Shown: one piece after another, positions 44,888-53,266 of the stretch
How the letters are laid out: every line of letters begins with the position of its first letter
Numbering within the stretch: position 1 is the first letter of the stretch
Assembly (NCBI GenBank): GCA_963837775.1
Contig: CAWIOX010000010.1
Span: 1 to 64,000, forward strand
Direction of reading: 5' to 3'
DNA length: 64,000 nt
DNA from: CAWIOX01 sp963837775
GTDB lineage: Bacteria; Pseudomonadota; Gammaproteobacteria; Burkholderiales; Burkholderiaceae_D
Position numbers and translations under genes: made by a program
Notes under the pieces: model-generated
The model's input: the letters and a program-made list of their open reading frames with translations, nothing else
Told to the model about the DNA's origin: nothing
Database searches by the model: none

Positions 44888-45814
44888 TCAGTAGCCACGC
44901 GCCCTGTCGACCAGCCCGACCATCGGCAATCCCTCCCGGTGCCGGCGCAGGTTGTCGATCACCGCATCGACCGCGGTTTCCGGCTGCGTCATGCTGGCGA
45001 TATGCGGCGTCAACACCACCTTGGGATGCGTCCAGAACGGATGCTCCTGCGGCAGCGGTTCCGGTTCGCAGACGTCCAGCATCGCGCAGGAAAGCTGTCC
45101 TTCATCGAGCGCCGTCAGCAAATCTTCCTGAACCAGGTGCCCTCCTCGCCCCACGTTGATCACGGTGGCGCCGCGCGGCAATCTGTCGAACAGCGGCTTG
45201 GAGAGAATGCCGCGGGTGCTGTCGGTCAACGGCAGCAGGCAGATCAGGATGTCGGTGCGCGCCAGGAATTCCTGCAATCCGTCGATGCCGGCATAACATT
45301 CGACACCCTCGATCTGCTGCGGCGATCGGCTCCAGCCCGCGCAGGAAAAGCCGAAACCATGCAGGCTTTCCAGCACCGCGCGTCCCAGCACGCCGAGACC
45401 CAGCACGCCGACACGTCGCGACGACGCAGGACGCACACGATGCGTCTTCCAGCTTTTTTCGCGCTGCTGGTCGAGATAGGTGCGCCAGTCACGATGAATG
45501 GAAAGTACGGCAAGCGTCACGTACTCGACCATGCCATTGACGATACCGGACTCGACCATGCGCACCACCGGCAGCGTTTCAGGAATCACAGAATAATCGA
45601 AGTGATCGGTGCCGGCACCGGTCGAGAACAGGACCTCGAGATTCGGAAACCGGGTGGCCAGGTCTTCGGGCGGCTGCCACGCGGCCAGGTAGCGCACTTC
45701 GCTCGGATCTCCGATATCGGGCCAGATGCGGAAGGGCATCTCGGGCATTTTTCGAGCAAACAGCTCCGCCCATTCGGCACCGCGTATCGGATCGGATTTA
45801 TAAAGGAAGGCCAT
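44888..45814 (-). CDS. D-2-hydroxyacid dehydrogenase, glyoxylate/hydroxypyruvate reductase A-like
   Basis: 308 residues; start 45814 has GGAG six bases upstream. The NAD motif is VGVLGLGVLGRAVLESL. Arg sits in VGRGGHLVQEDLLTAL, Glu in LDVCEPEPLPQEHPFW and the catalytic His in VVLTPHIASMTQPETA. The layout matches GhrA-type reductases, which reduce glyoxylate or hydroxypyruvate. Glyoxylate would be a product if the nearby oxidase cleaves carboxymethyl or glycine-type groups. A terminator separates it from the cupin gene upstream, so it needs its own promoter. Confidence 0.9.
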   Translation of the reverse strand: MAFLYKSDPIRGAEWAELFARKMPEMPFRIWPDIGDPSEVRYLAAWQPPEDLATRFPNLEVLFSTGAGTDHFDYSVIPETLPVVRMVESGIVNGMVEYVTLAVLSIHRDWRTYLDQQREKSWKTHRVRPASSRRVGVLGLGVLGRAVLESLHGFGFSCAGWSRSPQQIEGVECYAGIDGLQEFLARTDILICLLPLTDSTRGILSKPLFDRLPRGATVINVGRGGHLVQEDLLTALDEGQLSCAMLDVCEPEPLPQEHPFWTHPKVVLTPHIASMTQPETAVDAVIDNLRRHREGLPMVGLVDRARGY

Positions 45815-45844
45815 GCAAGACTCCACTTCGTAGAGCGGTGATAT

Positions 45845-45872
45845 AAAAACCCGCAGGCATTTCTACCTGCGG
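45845..45872 (-). terminator. Rho-independent terminator after the bicupin gene
   Basis: CCGCAGG (45851-45857) and CCTGCGG (45866-45872) form a stem. On the minus strand a T-run (A-run 45845-45849 on plus) follows. It would end the long oxidase/transporter operon. Confidence 0.75.
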
Positions 45873-45935
45873 AAAAACCCCCTTTTGAAGGGCTTGGAGA
45901 CAACCGGATAAAACGTTCAAAGCTTTGGATGGAAA

Positions 45936-46688
45936 CTACGCCGGGCGATAGATCGCATACACCTTCGCCACCTGCTCGCGGCTCTCCCAGCTGCACTGGG
46001 CATTCTGTTCGACGATGAAGATGTCGCCTTTCGAGAAGGTGCCGCTGCGGCCTGTTTCATCCACGAAGGTGACGCTGCCTTCGACCAGATACATGAGTTC
46101 GTAGATGCGGTAGGACATCGCACGGCGATGATAAGGTGTCGAGTCCCAGGTACCGCACATGAATTCGCCGTCGGCCGAACGATGGTCGGTGTAATTGCGG
46201 CAAACCGGCGCCGGCGTGAGCAGCAGCTCGGCCAGCGGCCCGCCCGACGGTCCCATCTCCGGGTTCTCTTTGATCGGCACGATCGCGCGATCGCCCGGCT
46301 CGCTGCCGCCGTAGCGCATGAAGATGACCGATACCGGCCCTTGCGCCGACCAGGAGAATGCGGCACCGTGCTGGATCACTGCGCTGTTGTCCGGCCCCAG
46401 CACCAGCGTGCGGTCCTGCTGCGTCAGGGTCAGTGTTCCTTCGCAGACGATGATGAATTCATCCACCGGATGGGACTGCACCGCCCCGCTGCCGGTTTCC
46501 AGTGCGATGGCACCCGCCGTGACGGGTCCGGGCGGAAAGTCCAGCAGGCGGCGGCTGGACAGGAAGCGGTCTTCCCCCGCCGAAGCGGTCAACGGGATGC
46601 CCTGGCTCTTGTCCTGCACAAACTGGCGCAGATCGATGAAGGTGCGCGCAGTGGACTGCACCGCTGCTGCTTGCTGCAAATTCGACAT
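45936..46688 (-). CDS. Bicupin (DUF861/EutQ-like) protein
   Basis: 250 residues in two cupin domains: the first with SHPVDEFIIVCEGTLTLTQQ, the second with YELMYLVEGSVTFVDET and GTFSKGDIFIVEQNAQCSWE. Family members are found with ureidoglycine aminohydrolase and polyamine or ethanolamine metabolism. The His/Glu pattern of a metal site is weak, so binding rather than catalysis is possible. It is 39 bases after the DAO-subunit gene and followed by the terminator, so it is probably the last gene of that operon. A cupin tail at 35.8 kb may be from a lost relative. Confidence 0.85.
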   Translation of the reverse strand: MSNLQQAAAVQSTARTFIDLRQFVQDKSQGIPLTASAGEDRFLSSRRLLDFPPGPVTAGAIALETGSGAVQSHPVDEFIIVCEGTLTLTQQDRTLVLGPDNSAVIQHGAAFSWSAQGPVSVIFMRYGGSEPGDRAIVPIKENPEMGPSGGPLAELLLTPAPVCRNYTDHRSADGEFMCGTWDSTPYHRRAMSYRIYELMYLVEGSVTFVDETGRSGTFSKGDIFIVEQNAQCSWESREQVAKVYAIYRPA

Positions 46689-46727
46689 GGTTTGTTCCTC
46701 TTTATTCGATGATGATGTAAATAGGCC

Positions 46728-47873
46728 CTACGCTGCGTTTACGGCCAGCTTGGAAAATCGCCCGATGTGGTACTGCTCGATCGGCGTGGTCGTGGCGCCG
46801 GTATGGATCAGTTCCGCCATCACGTCGCCTACGCCCGGGCCCAACTGGAAACCGTGTCCGGAGAAGCCGAATGCGTAGTACAAGCCGGGAACGCGCGCGC
46901 TCGGCCCCATGACCGGCCGCTCATCCTGCATGTAGCCCTCGATCCCGCTCCAGACGCGGATGATGCTCAGGCGATTGAATGCCGGGATCACGCGCGGCAG
47001 CTGCGCCAGCGTCATCAGCGTTCTGCACGGGTTCACGTGGGCGCGCCGCATTTCCAGGTCCACCGGTTCATGGCCGCCGCCGCCGATGACGATGTTGCCG
47101 CGCTTGACCTGGCGGAAGTAGACGACCTCCTCCTTGATGGTTGTCGGCACGCCGATCGCCGGCCCAATCGCATAGGGCACCGGCTCGGTGACGCACATCT
47201 GCGGGCCTTTCGCCTGCATCGGCACCGGCTCGCCGAATTTGGCGCTGATGCGGTCGGCCCACGCACCGGCGCTGACCTGCACCGCTGGTGCGCGGAAGAC
47301 CCGGCCATCGGCGGCCGTGACGCGGAAGTCCACGCCATCCTTCTCGATGTCCACGATCTCGGTGTTTTCGAACACCTGCGCGCCTTCGCGCACGGCGGCA
47401 CGCCCGAACGCGGGCGCCGCCAGGCGCGGATTGGCATGGCCGTCGCTCGGTAAGTACGACGCCATGAGGATGTTGGGGCCAAGGTAGGGAAACATCTCGC
47501 GCATCCTGCGGCCAGTGATGAGTTCCAGCTCCAGGCCGTGGGGTTTGGCGTCGCGCGCATAGTTCTCCATCCGCTCCACATGCTCCTGGCGATAGCCGGC
47601 TCGCATATTCCCGCTGACCAGGAATTCGACGTCCTCACCGATCAATTCCTTGAGCTTGCCCCAGATTGCGTGCGAACGCTGCGACAACGGCAGCTGCTCG
47701 AAATGACGCCCCTGCCGGCGCACGTTGCCGAAGTTGACGCCGCTGGCCTGCTGGCCGATCAGGCCGCGCTCGAGCAGGATCACCGACACCCCGCGCTTGC
47801 GTAAAAAGAAGGCCGTGGCGACGCCCATGAAGCCGCCGCCGACGATGATGACATCTGCTTTATTCGCGTTCAT
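46728..47873 (-). CDS. FAD oxidoreductase, DAO family (opine/amino-acid oxidase beta subunit, HcnC/OoxB-like)
   Basis: 381 residues. The FAD motif is VIIVGGGFMGVATAFFL (residues 7-24), then ERGLIGQQASGVNFGNVRRQ. The C-terminal contact is GLYYAFGFSGHGFQLGPGVG with the GHG motif. Subunits of this type oxidise the C-N bond of secondary amines such as octopine, nopaline, glycine or D-hydroxyproline, passing electrons to the partner flavoprotein. Its ATG overlaps the preceding stop as ATGA (47870-47873). A truncated paralogue is at 29768-30829. Confidence 0.9.
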   Translation of the reverse strand: MNANKADVIIVGGGFMGVATAFFLRKRGVSVILLERGLIGQQASGVNFGNVRRQGRHFEQLPLSQRSHAIWGKLKELIGEDVEFLVSGNMRAGYRQEHVERMENYARDAKPHGLELELITGRRMREMFPYLGPNILMASYLPSDGHANPRLAAPAFGRAAVREGAQVFENTEIVDIEKDGVDFRVTAADGRVFRAPAVQVSAGAWADRISAKFGEPVPMQAKGPQMCVTEPVPYAIGPAIGVPTTIKEEVVYFRQVKRGNIVIGGGGHEPVDLEMRRAHVNPCRTLMTLAQLPRVIPAFNRLSIIRVWSGIEGYMQDERPVMGPSARVPGLYYAFGFSGHGFQLGPGVGDVMAELIHTGATTTPIEQYHIGRFSKLAVNAA

Positions 47874-49246
47874 TCCGTCTCCTCCCGCACCGCAATCGAC
47901 AGCGGCTTGACCGGTGCCTGGCCGCGCAGCCGCCCTACCTGTTCCACAGGCACGCCGGCGGCGTGCGCGATGACCTCCGCACCCGCGTGTCCGCAATACC
48001 GTCCCTGGCAGCGCCCCATGCCGACCCGGCTGAAGGCCTTGGCCCGGTTCGCTTCCTGCGCACCCATGTCGCAGACCACGCGGCGCAGCTCGCCGGCGGT
48101 GATCGCCTCACAGCGGCAGACGATGGCCTCGTCCGGCAATTGCGCGGCCTGCTGCGCCGGCCACGGGAAGGCCTGTGCCAGTCCCTGGCGGAAACGCTCC
48201 ATGCTGGCCTGCTCGGCGCGCAGTTTTTGCAATTCGTCTTCCGATACCTTGAGCTTGAAATCCTTCAGCACGGCCATGGCTGCCAGGCGGCCGCCGATCT
48301 CGGCGGCATCCGCGCCCAGCACGCGCATGCCGTCGCCGGCCAGATAGACACCCGGCACCGTCGTGCGGCCGTCTTCCCCGACCTCGGGCAGCCACTGACG
48401 CGTCTCCTGGTCGAAGCGGAACGCGCAGCGTGCCAGGTCGGCGAGTTGCGTCTCGGGACGCAGGTGGTAACCCATCGCGACCGCGTCGCAGTCGAAGCTG
48501 CGCACATTGCCGCGGCCGTCGCGCACCACCACGGCATGCACGCCGTTCTCCGCGGAACCGGTGATCTCAACCGGCGTGACCCCGGTCAGCACCGGTACGC
48601 CGGCGCGCTTGATGCCGGCCACCAGGCGCAGACCATCGAGCAGTACCGCCGACCGCGCCAGCAGTTTCGGCAGCGCGGCGATACGCCGCATCAAGGGCGA
48701 GGTATCGAGCACGGCGACGACGGTGGCGCCCGCCTTGATGTATTGCGAAGCAACCAGGTACAGCAGCGGCCCCGTGCCGAGGAACACGACCTGTCGGCCG
48801 ATCGCGCAGGCCTGCGCCTTCAAGGCGATCTGCGACGCGCCCAGGCTGTAGGTGCCGGCATATTGCCAACCCTTGACCGGCATCAGGCGGTCGGTCGCGC
48901 CGGAACAGATCACCAGCGCATCGTAGGGCAAGGCCGACGCGCGCTCGTTCTTGACGACATGCAGCTTTTTGTCGAAGATGTTCCAGGCCAGCGTCTCGGG
49001 CCAGTAATCGATCTTGTCACGCAACGCGTCGAAGCTCTCGTGCAGCGCCTGCGCCGAGCCGGCCACGGTGCCATACAGCTTGGCATAGGGGCGCGTGAAG
49101 TTGTCCGGCTGGCGGCGGTAGATCTGGCCGCCATCGCGGCGGTTCTCGTCGACCACGGTCGGGCGCAGGCCGGCGGCGACCAGGGTTTCCGCGCAGCGCA
49201 CGCCGGACGGACCGGCGCCGACGATGATTACGCGAGGTTGGGCCAT
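47870..49246 (-). CDS. FAD/NAD(P) oxidoreductase with BFD-like [2Fe-2S] domain (opine oxidase alpha subunit, HcnB/OoxA-like)
   Basis: 458 residues. It has an N-terminal FAD motif (VIIVGAGPSGVRCAETL), an ENRRDGGQIYRR contact, a second nucleotide motif (VVFLGTGPLLYLVASQYI) and GVYLAGDGMRVLGADAAEIG. The C-terminal BFD-like iron-sulphur domain has the pattern VCRCE ... GMGRCQGRYCG. It overlaps the small ferredoxin-like subunit by 19 bases and the DAO subunit by four. The three together form the amino-acid/opine dehydrogenase complex known from hydrogen cyanide synthase, octopine oxidase and D-hydroxyproline dehydrogenase. Confidence 0.92.
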   Translation of the reverse strand: MAQPRVIIVGAGPSGVRCAETLVAAGLRPTVVDENRRDGGQIYRRQPDNFTRPYAKLYGTVAGSAQALHESFDALRDKIDYWPETLAWNIFDKKLHVVKNERASALPYDALVICSGATDRLMPVKGWQYAGTYSLGASQIALKAQACAIGRQVVFLGTGPLLYLVASQYIKAGATVVAVLDTSPLMRRIAALPKLLARSAVLLDGLRLVAGIKRAGVPVLTGVTPVEITGSAENGVHAVVVRDGRGNVRSFDCDAVAMGYHLRPETQLADLARCAFRFDQETRQWLPEVGEDGRTTVPGVYLAGDGMRVLGADAAEIGGRLAAMAVLKDFKLKVSEDELQKLRAEQASMERFRQGLAQAFPWPAQQAAQLPDEAIVCRCEAITAGELRRVVCDMGAQEANRAKAFSRVGMGRCQGRYCGHAGAEVIAHAAGVPVEQVGRLRGQAPVKPLSIAVREETE

Positions 49247-49536
49247 GTCGCCTCCGGTTGTGTTGTGACGATATGCATTCCTTCCCCTACTACGGTGGTG
49301 CAAGCTCGCAGCCGTTCGCCATCGGCGGTCCAGACCCAGCAATCCTGGCAGGCGCCCATCAGGCAGAAGCCGGCGCGCTTCCCGTCGCCGAATTCGGATT
49401 CGCGCAGGTGCCGCACGTTGTTCAGCAGGGCGACCATCAACGTGTCGCCGGCCAGCGCTTGCACCGTTTGCCCGTCGATGATGATGCGCACGCGCGCGCG
49501 GGCAGTTTCCGCCAAACGTACAAATCGCTGACTCAT
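49228..49536 (-). CDS. Small (2Fe-2S)-binding subunit (HcnA-like)
   Basis: 102 residues. RVRIIIDGQTVQALAGDTLM is the ubiquitin-like start, and GFCLMGACQDCWVWTADGER then RACTT supply four cysteines for a plant-type [2Fe-2S] cluster. It is the gamma subunit of the oxidase complex. Its ATG overlaps the stop of the transporter ATPase (49533-49536), joining transport and oxidation in one transcript. Confidence 0.92.
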   Translation of the reverse strand: MSQRFVRLAETARARVRIIIDGQTVQALAGDTLMVALLNNVRHLRESEFGDGKRAGFCLMGACQDCWVWTADGERLRACTTVVGEGMHIVTTQPEATWPNLA

Positions 49537-51380
49537 GCCACGCCTCCTTCTACCAGGCGCAGCGGCGTCTGCATGTCGCGCAATGCCGCCTCTGAATGAT
49601 GGCAAAGGATGCTGCCGCCGTTGTCGAGCATCTGGCGCGGCGGCGGCAGCTTGTTGCACACGCCATCCACGCGCGACGGGCAGCGATCGAGGAAGGAACA
49701 GATGCCGCGCATCTCACCGGACGACGTCAGCGCCGGCAACCCGGCCGGGTTGCGTTCGCCCACTTCTTCCAGCCAGCCGCGGCGCAAGGCCGGCACCGAC
49801 GAGATCAACAAGTGCGAATACGGATGGTAAGGCGGCAGCGCCAATGCCTCGCGCTTGCGTGCTTCCACCTTGTGGCCTGAATACATCACCACGATATCGT
49901 CGCAGATGGCGCGCACCGTGTTGATGTCATGGCTGATGAACATGTAGGACACGTTCAGTTCCTTGCGCAGCTCGGCCATCAGTTCCAGGATGGCGGCGCC
50001 AACCACGGTATCGAGCGCGGACGTGACTTCGTCGCACAGGATCAGGTCGGGTTGGGCAGCCAGTGCACGCGCCAGGTTGATGCGCTGCTTCTGGCCGCCG
50101 GACAGCTCGCCCGGCAAGCGGTCGGCGACCGTTGCCGGCAGGCGCACCAGATCGAGCAGCTGTAATACCCGCTTGTGGCGCGCCTCGCCCTTCATGCCGT
50201 GATAGAACTCGAGCGGACGGCCGAGGATGCGTTCAATCGAATGCATGGGATTGAGCGCGGTATCGGCATTCTGGAACACGAACTGGATACGGCGGAATTG
50301 TTCGCGCGTGCGTCCTTCCAGCGTGGGCGCCAGCCGCTTGCCGTCCAGCAGGATCTCGCCTTCCGACGGCGCGACCATGCCGGCAATCGCGCGCGCCAGC
50401 GTGGTCTTGCCGGAGCCGGATTCGCCGATCACGCCGACGGTGGCGCCGCGCGGGATGACAAGATTGATGTCGTCCAGCACGATTTTGGCCGGCGTCCCGC
50501 GCTTGGCCGTGCCGTAGGAGGCGTAGAGGCCGCGCACTTCCAGCAGCGGATGCTCCTGCGTCGCCCTGACCTTGACGCTTGCTTCATTGCGCTGCTTCGG
50601 CGCGATCGCAGCCAGCAGGCTCTTCGTGTAGGGATGGGCAGGCGCAGACAGTATCTGCGTGGTCGAGCCGATTTCACGAATTTCGCCGTCGCGCAGCACC
50701 ACGATGCGGTCGGCCATTTGCGCGACGACAGCCAGGTCGTGCGAGACATAGACCGCGGTACTGCCGCGTTCCTGCACCACCTTCTTGAAGGCGCGCAAGA
50801 CCTCGATCTGTGTCGTCACGTCCAGCGCCGTGGTCGGCTCGTCCATGATCACCAGTTCCGGGTCAGTGAGCATGGCCATCGCCGCCATCAGTCGCTGCAA
50901 CTGGCCACCCGACACCTGGTGCGGGTAGCGCATGCCGATCTTCTCCGGCTCCGGCAGGGCCAGCGCACGGAACAGCTCGACCGCCTTGGCTTCGGCGACT
51001 TCACGCGACATCACCTTGTGGATCATCGCGCTCTCGATCACCTGGTCCATCAGACGCATGGATGGGTTGAAGGAGGCGGCGGCGCTTTGCGCAATGTAGG
51101 CGACCGTGCGGCCGCGCAACCTGGACAGCTGGCTTTCGTTCATCGACAGCAGTTCGTGGCCGGCGACGGTCACCGTGCCGCCGGCGAGGCGGCAGCCGGC
51201 GCGCGCATAGCCCATCAGCGCCAGTGCGATGGTCGTCTTGCCTGAGCCGGACTCGCCGATCAGCGCGAGCACCTCACCTTTTTGAATCGAAAAATCGGCG
51301 CCATGGACGATGGGCACATCCTCATCCATGTCATTGCGGGCCGTGACCCGCAGGCCGGATACCTTGACGATGTCGTTCAT
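49533..51380 (-). CDS. Dual-domain peptide-type ABC transporter ATPase
   Basis: 615 residues with two ATPase halves. First: ALIGESGSGKTTIALALMG (Walker A), QVSGGQLQRLMAAMAML (signature), ELVIMDEPTTALD (Walker B). Second: GVIGESGSGKTTLARAIAG, ELSGGQKQRINLARALA, DLILCDEVTSALD. The oligopeptide_HPY zinc-type tail SFLDRCPSRVDGVCNKLPP follows. This is a DppD-DppF fusion. The start at 51380 was preferred to 51416 because it lies just after the permease stop. It energises the two permeases upstream. Confidence 0.95.
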   Translation of the reverse strand: MNDIVKVSGLRVTARNDMDEDVPIVHGADFSIQKGEVLALIGESGSGKTTIALALMGYARAGCRLAGGTVTVAGHELLSMNESQLSRLRGRTVAYIAQSAAASFNPSMRLMDQVIESAMIHKVMSREVAEAKAVELFRALALPEPEKIGMRYPHQVSGGQLQRLMAAMAMLTDPELVIMDEPTTALDVTTQIEVLRAFKKVVQERGSTAVYVSHDLAVVAQMADRIVVLRDGEIREIGSTTQILSAPAHPYTKSLLAAIAPKQRNEASVKVRATQEHPLLEVRGLYASYGTAKRGTPAKIVLDDINLVIPRGATVGVIGESGSGKTTLARAIAGMVAPSEGEILLDGKRLAPTLEGRTREQFRRIQFVFQNADTALNPMHSIERILGRPLEFYHGMKGEARHKRVLQLLDLVRLPATVADRLPGELSGGQKQRINLARALAAQPDLILCDEVTSALDTVVGAAILELMAELRKELNVSYMFISHDINTVRAICDDIVVMYSGHKVEARKREALALPPYHPYSHLLISSVPALRRGWLEEVGERNPAGLPALTSSGEMRGICSFLDRCPSRVDGVCNKLPPPRQMLDNGGSILCHHSEAALRDMQTPLRLVEGGVA

Positions 51381-51381
51381 A

Positions 51382-52260
51382 TTAACCCTCACTTCCACGG
51401 CGCTTGCGGCCGGCAAAACTGTCGATAGCCATGTTGATTCCGATGGTCAGGGTCGCGATGGCGATGGCCGGCGTGATCACCGCAGGCGCGCCCTGGGAGA
51501 GGCCGATGATGTTCTCGCGCACCAGCGATCCCCAGTCGGCCTGCGGCGGCTGTATGCCGAGCCCGAGGAAACTCAAGCCACTCAGCAGCAGCACGATGAA
51601 CAGGAAGCGCAGGCCGAAGTCGGCCAGCACCGGACGGAACATGTTCGGCAGCATCTCAAAAATGGTGATGTAGAACAGGCCTTCGCCGCGCGCCCGGGCC
51701 GCCTGCACATAGTCCATGGCTTGCACATTCACAGCCAGGGCGCGCGCGATGCGGAAGGCGCCGGGCATGTAGCCCACACCGGCAATCAGGATCAGCAGCG
51801 GAACCGAGGAACCGAACGAGGCGACGATGATCAGCGCCAGCAGTTTGTGAGGAATGCTGAGCATGGTATCGACGACGCGGCTGACGATGGCGTCGAACCA
51901 GCCGCCGGCAGCTGCGGCGCACAGGGCCAGCGCGGTGCCGCCGGTGCTGGCCAGCAGCACCGCGGCCAGCGCCACGCCGATGGTGTACGGCGCGCCGTGC
52001 AGGATGCGACTCAGCATGTCGCGCCCGAGGTAGTCAGTGCCAAGCGGATACTTCGCGCTCATCGACGCGAACACATCGTCGCCGGTCACGCCGCCCACAT
52101 CGTGCGACGCAATGCTCGGTCCGATCAGGGCCATCAGCAGCCAGAACGCGACGATCGCGATGCCGATCATGCCGGCTACCGGCAGACGGCGGCGCGGCTT
52201 GCGCCTTGCGGCGGGAGAAATAACAGGGGTGTTCACGGGGGTATTCATGGGGTTGTTCAT
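51382..52260 (-). CDS. Peptide-type ABC permease, DppC-like
   Basis: 292 residues. A basic N-terminus precedes the first helix (GMIGIAIVAFWLLMALIG); the family block PLGTDYLGRDMLSRILHG and EAA loop ARARGEGLFYITIFEMLPN are present. About six membrane helices. Its ATG overlaps the stop of the DppB-like gene as ATGA (52257-52260). Forms the channel with the other permease. Confidence 0.94.
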   Translation of the reverse strand: MNNPMNTPVNTPVISPAARRKPRRRLPVAGMIGIAIVAFWLLMALIGPSIASHDVGGVTGDDVFASMSAKYPLGTDYLGRDMLSRILHGAPYTIGVALAAVLLASTGGTALALCAAAAGGWFDAIVSRVVDTMLSIPHKLLALIIVASFGSSVPLLILIAGVGYMPGAFRIARALAVNVQAMDYVQAARARGEGLFYITIFEMLPNMFRPVLADFGLRFLFIVLLLSGLSFLGLGIQPPQADWGSLVRENIIGLSQGAPAVITPAIAIATLTIGINMAIDSFAGRKRRGSEG

Positions 52261-53210
52261 TTCCGCAGCCTCGGGTTGGAAAGAATGGCGCACACATCAG
52301 CCATGGTCAGCAGCACCAGATAGCCGGCACAGAAGATCATCGCGCAGGCTTGCACCACCGGCATGTCGCGCATCGAGACGGAGTCGACCATCAGGCTGGC
52401 GATCCCCGGATAGTTGAAGATCGATTCGACGATGATCACGCCGCCAATCAGGTAAGCCAGCGAGAGCGCCACCACGTTGACGATCGGGCCGATCGCGTTC
52501 GGCAGCGCATGGGTCAGCACCATCCGGATCGGCCGCACGCCCTTCAGGCGCGCCATCTCGATGTAGGACGAATTGAGCTGGTCGATCACCGCGGCGCGGG
52601 TCATACGCGACATCTGCGCCACAATCACGCAGCACAGCGTCATCACCGGCATTGCATACACGCGCAGGAACTGGCCGAAGGTGGCGATGTCCTCGGTACG
52701 CGACAGCGCGGACAGCCAGCGCAGCTTGACCGCGAAAATCAGCACCGCCACGGTGGCGATCAGGAATTCCGGCACCGACACCGTCCACACCGTCGCCACG
52801 CTGACTATGCGGTCGAACAGCGAGCCGCGGTACATCGCCGACAGGATGCCGATGGTCAGCGCAACCGGCACCGACACGGCGGTCGTCGCTGCCGCCAGCA
52901 TCAGCGAGTTCGGCAAACGTCCGTCGATCAAGTCTGCCACCGGCAGGCCGTTGGCCAACGCAACGCCAGGGTTTCCAGTCAGCAGTCCGCCCAGCCAATG
53001 GAAATACCGGACATAGGCCGGCTGGTCCAGCCCGAACTTCGCCCGCAAGGCGGCAAGCAGTTCAGGCGTGGCCTCCTGGCCGAGCATCGCTTGCGCCGCA
53101 TCGCCCGGCAGCAGGTTCGTGATCGTGAAGATCACGACCGAAACGGCCAGCAGTGTCAGCATGCCGACACCGAGCCGATTAATGACGAGTCGTACAGTGG
53201 TACCATTCAT
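52257..53210 (-). CDS. Peptide-type ABC permease, DppB-like
   Basis: 317 residues. The N-terminal helix is MLTLLAVSVVIFTITNLLPG, followed by PGDAAQAMLGQEATPE and the EAA loop ARLKGVRPIRMVLTHALPNA with YPGIASLMVDSV near the end. Six helices. It starts 57 bases after the end of its binding-protein gene and opens a run of six overlapping genes (permease, permease, ATPase, 2Fe-2S, FAD/BFD, DAO). Confidence 0.94.
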   Translation of the reverse strand: MNGTTVRLVINRLGVGMLTLLAVSVVIFTITNLLPGDAAQAMLGQEATPELLAALRAKFGLDQPAYVRYFHWLGGLLTGNPGVALANGLPVADLIDGRLPNSLMLAAATTAVSVPVALTIGILSAMYRGSLFDRIVSVATVWTVSVPEFLIATVAVLIFAVKLRWLSALSRTEDIATFGQFLRVYAMPVMTLCCVIVAQMSRMTRAAVIDQLNSSYIEMARLKGVRPIRMVLTHALPNAIGPIVNVVALSLAYLIGGVIIVESIFNYPGIASLMVDSVSMRDMPVVQACAMIFCAGYLVLLTMADVCAILSNPRLRK

Positions 53211-53266
53211 GATTCATCTTTCATCATTGAAGCGGCCGATGCCGTGCCGACATCGGCCATCCGCCG

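Noticed and set aside
47963..49531. A 522-codon plus-strand frame opposite the oxidase alpha subunit
   Set aside because: Low-complexity antisense of a flavoprotein gene with conserved motifs on the minus strand and overlapping operon structure.
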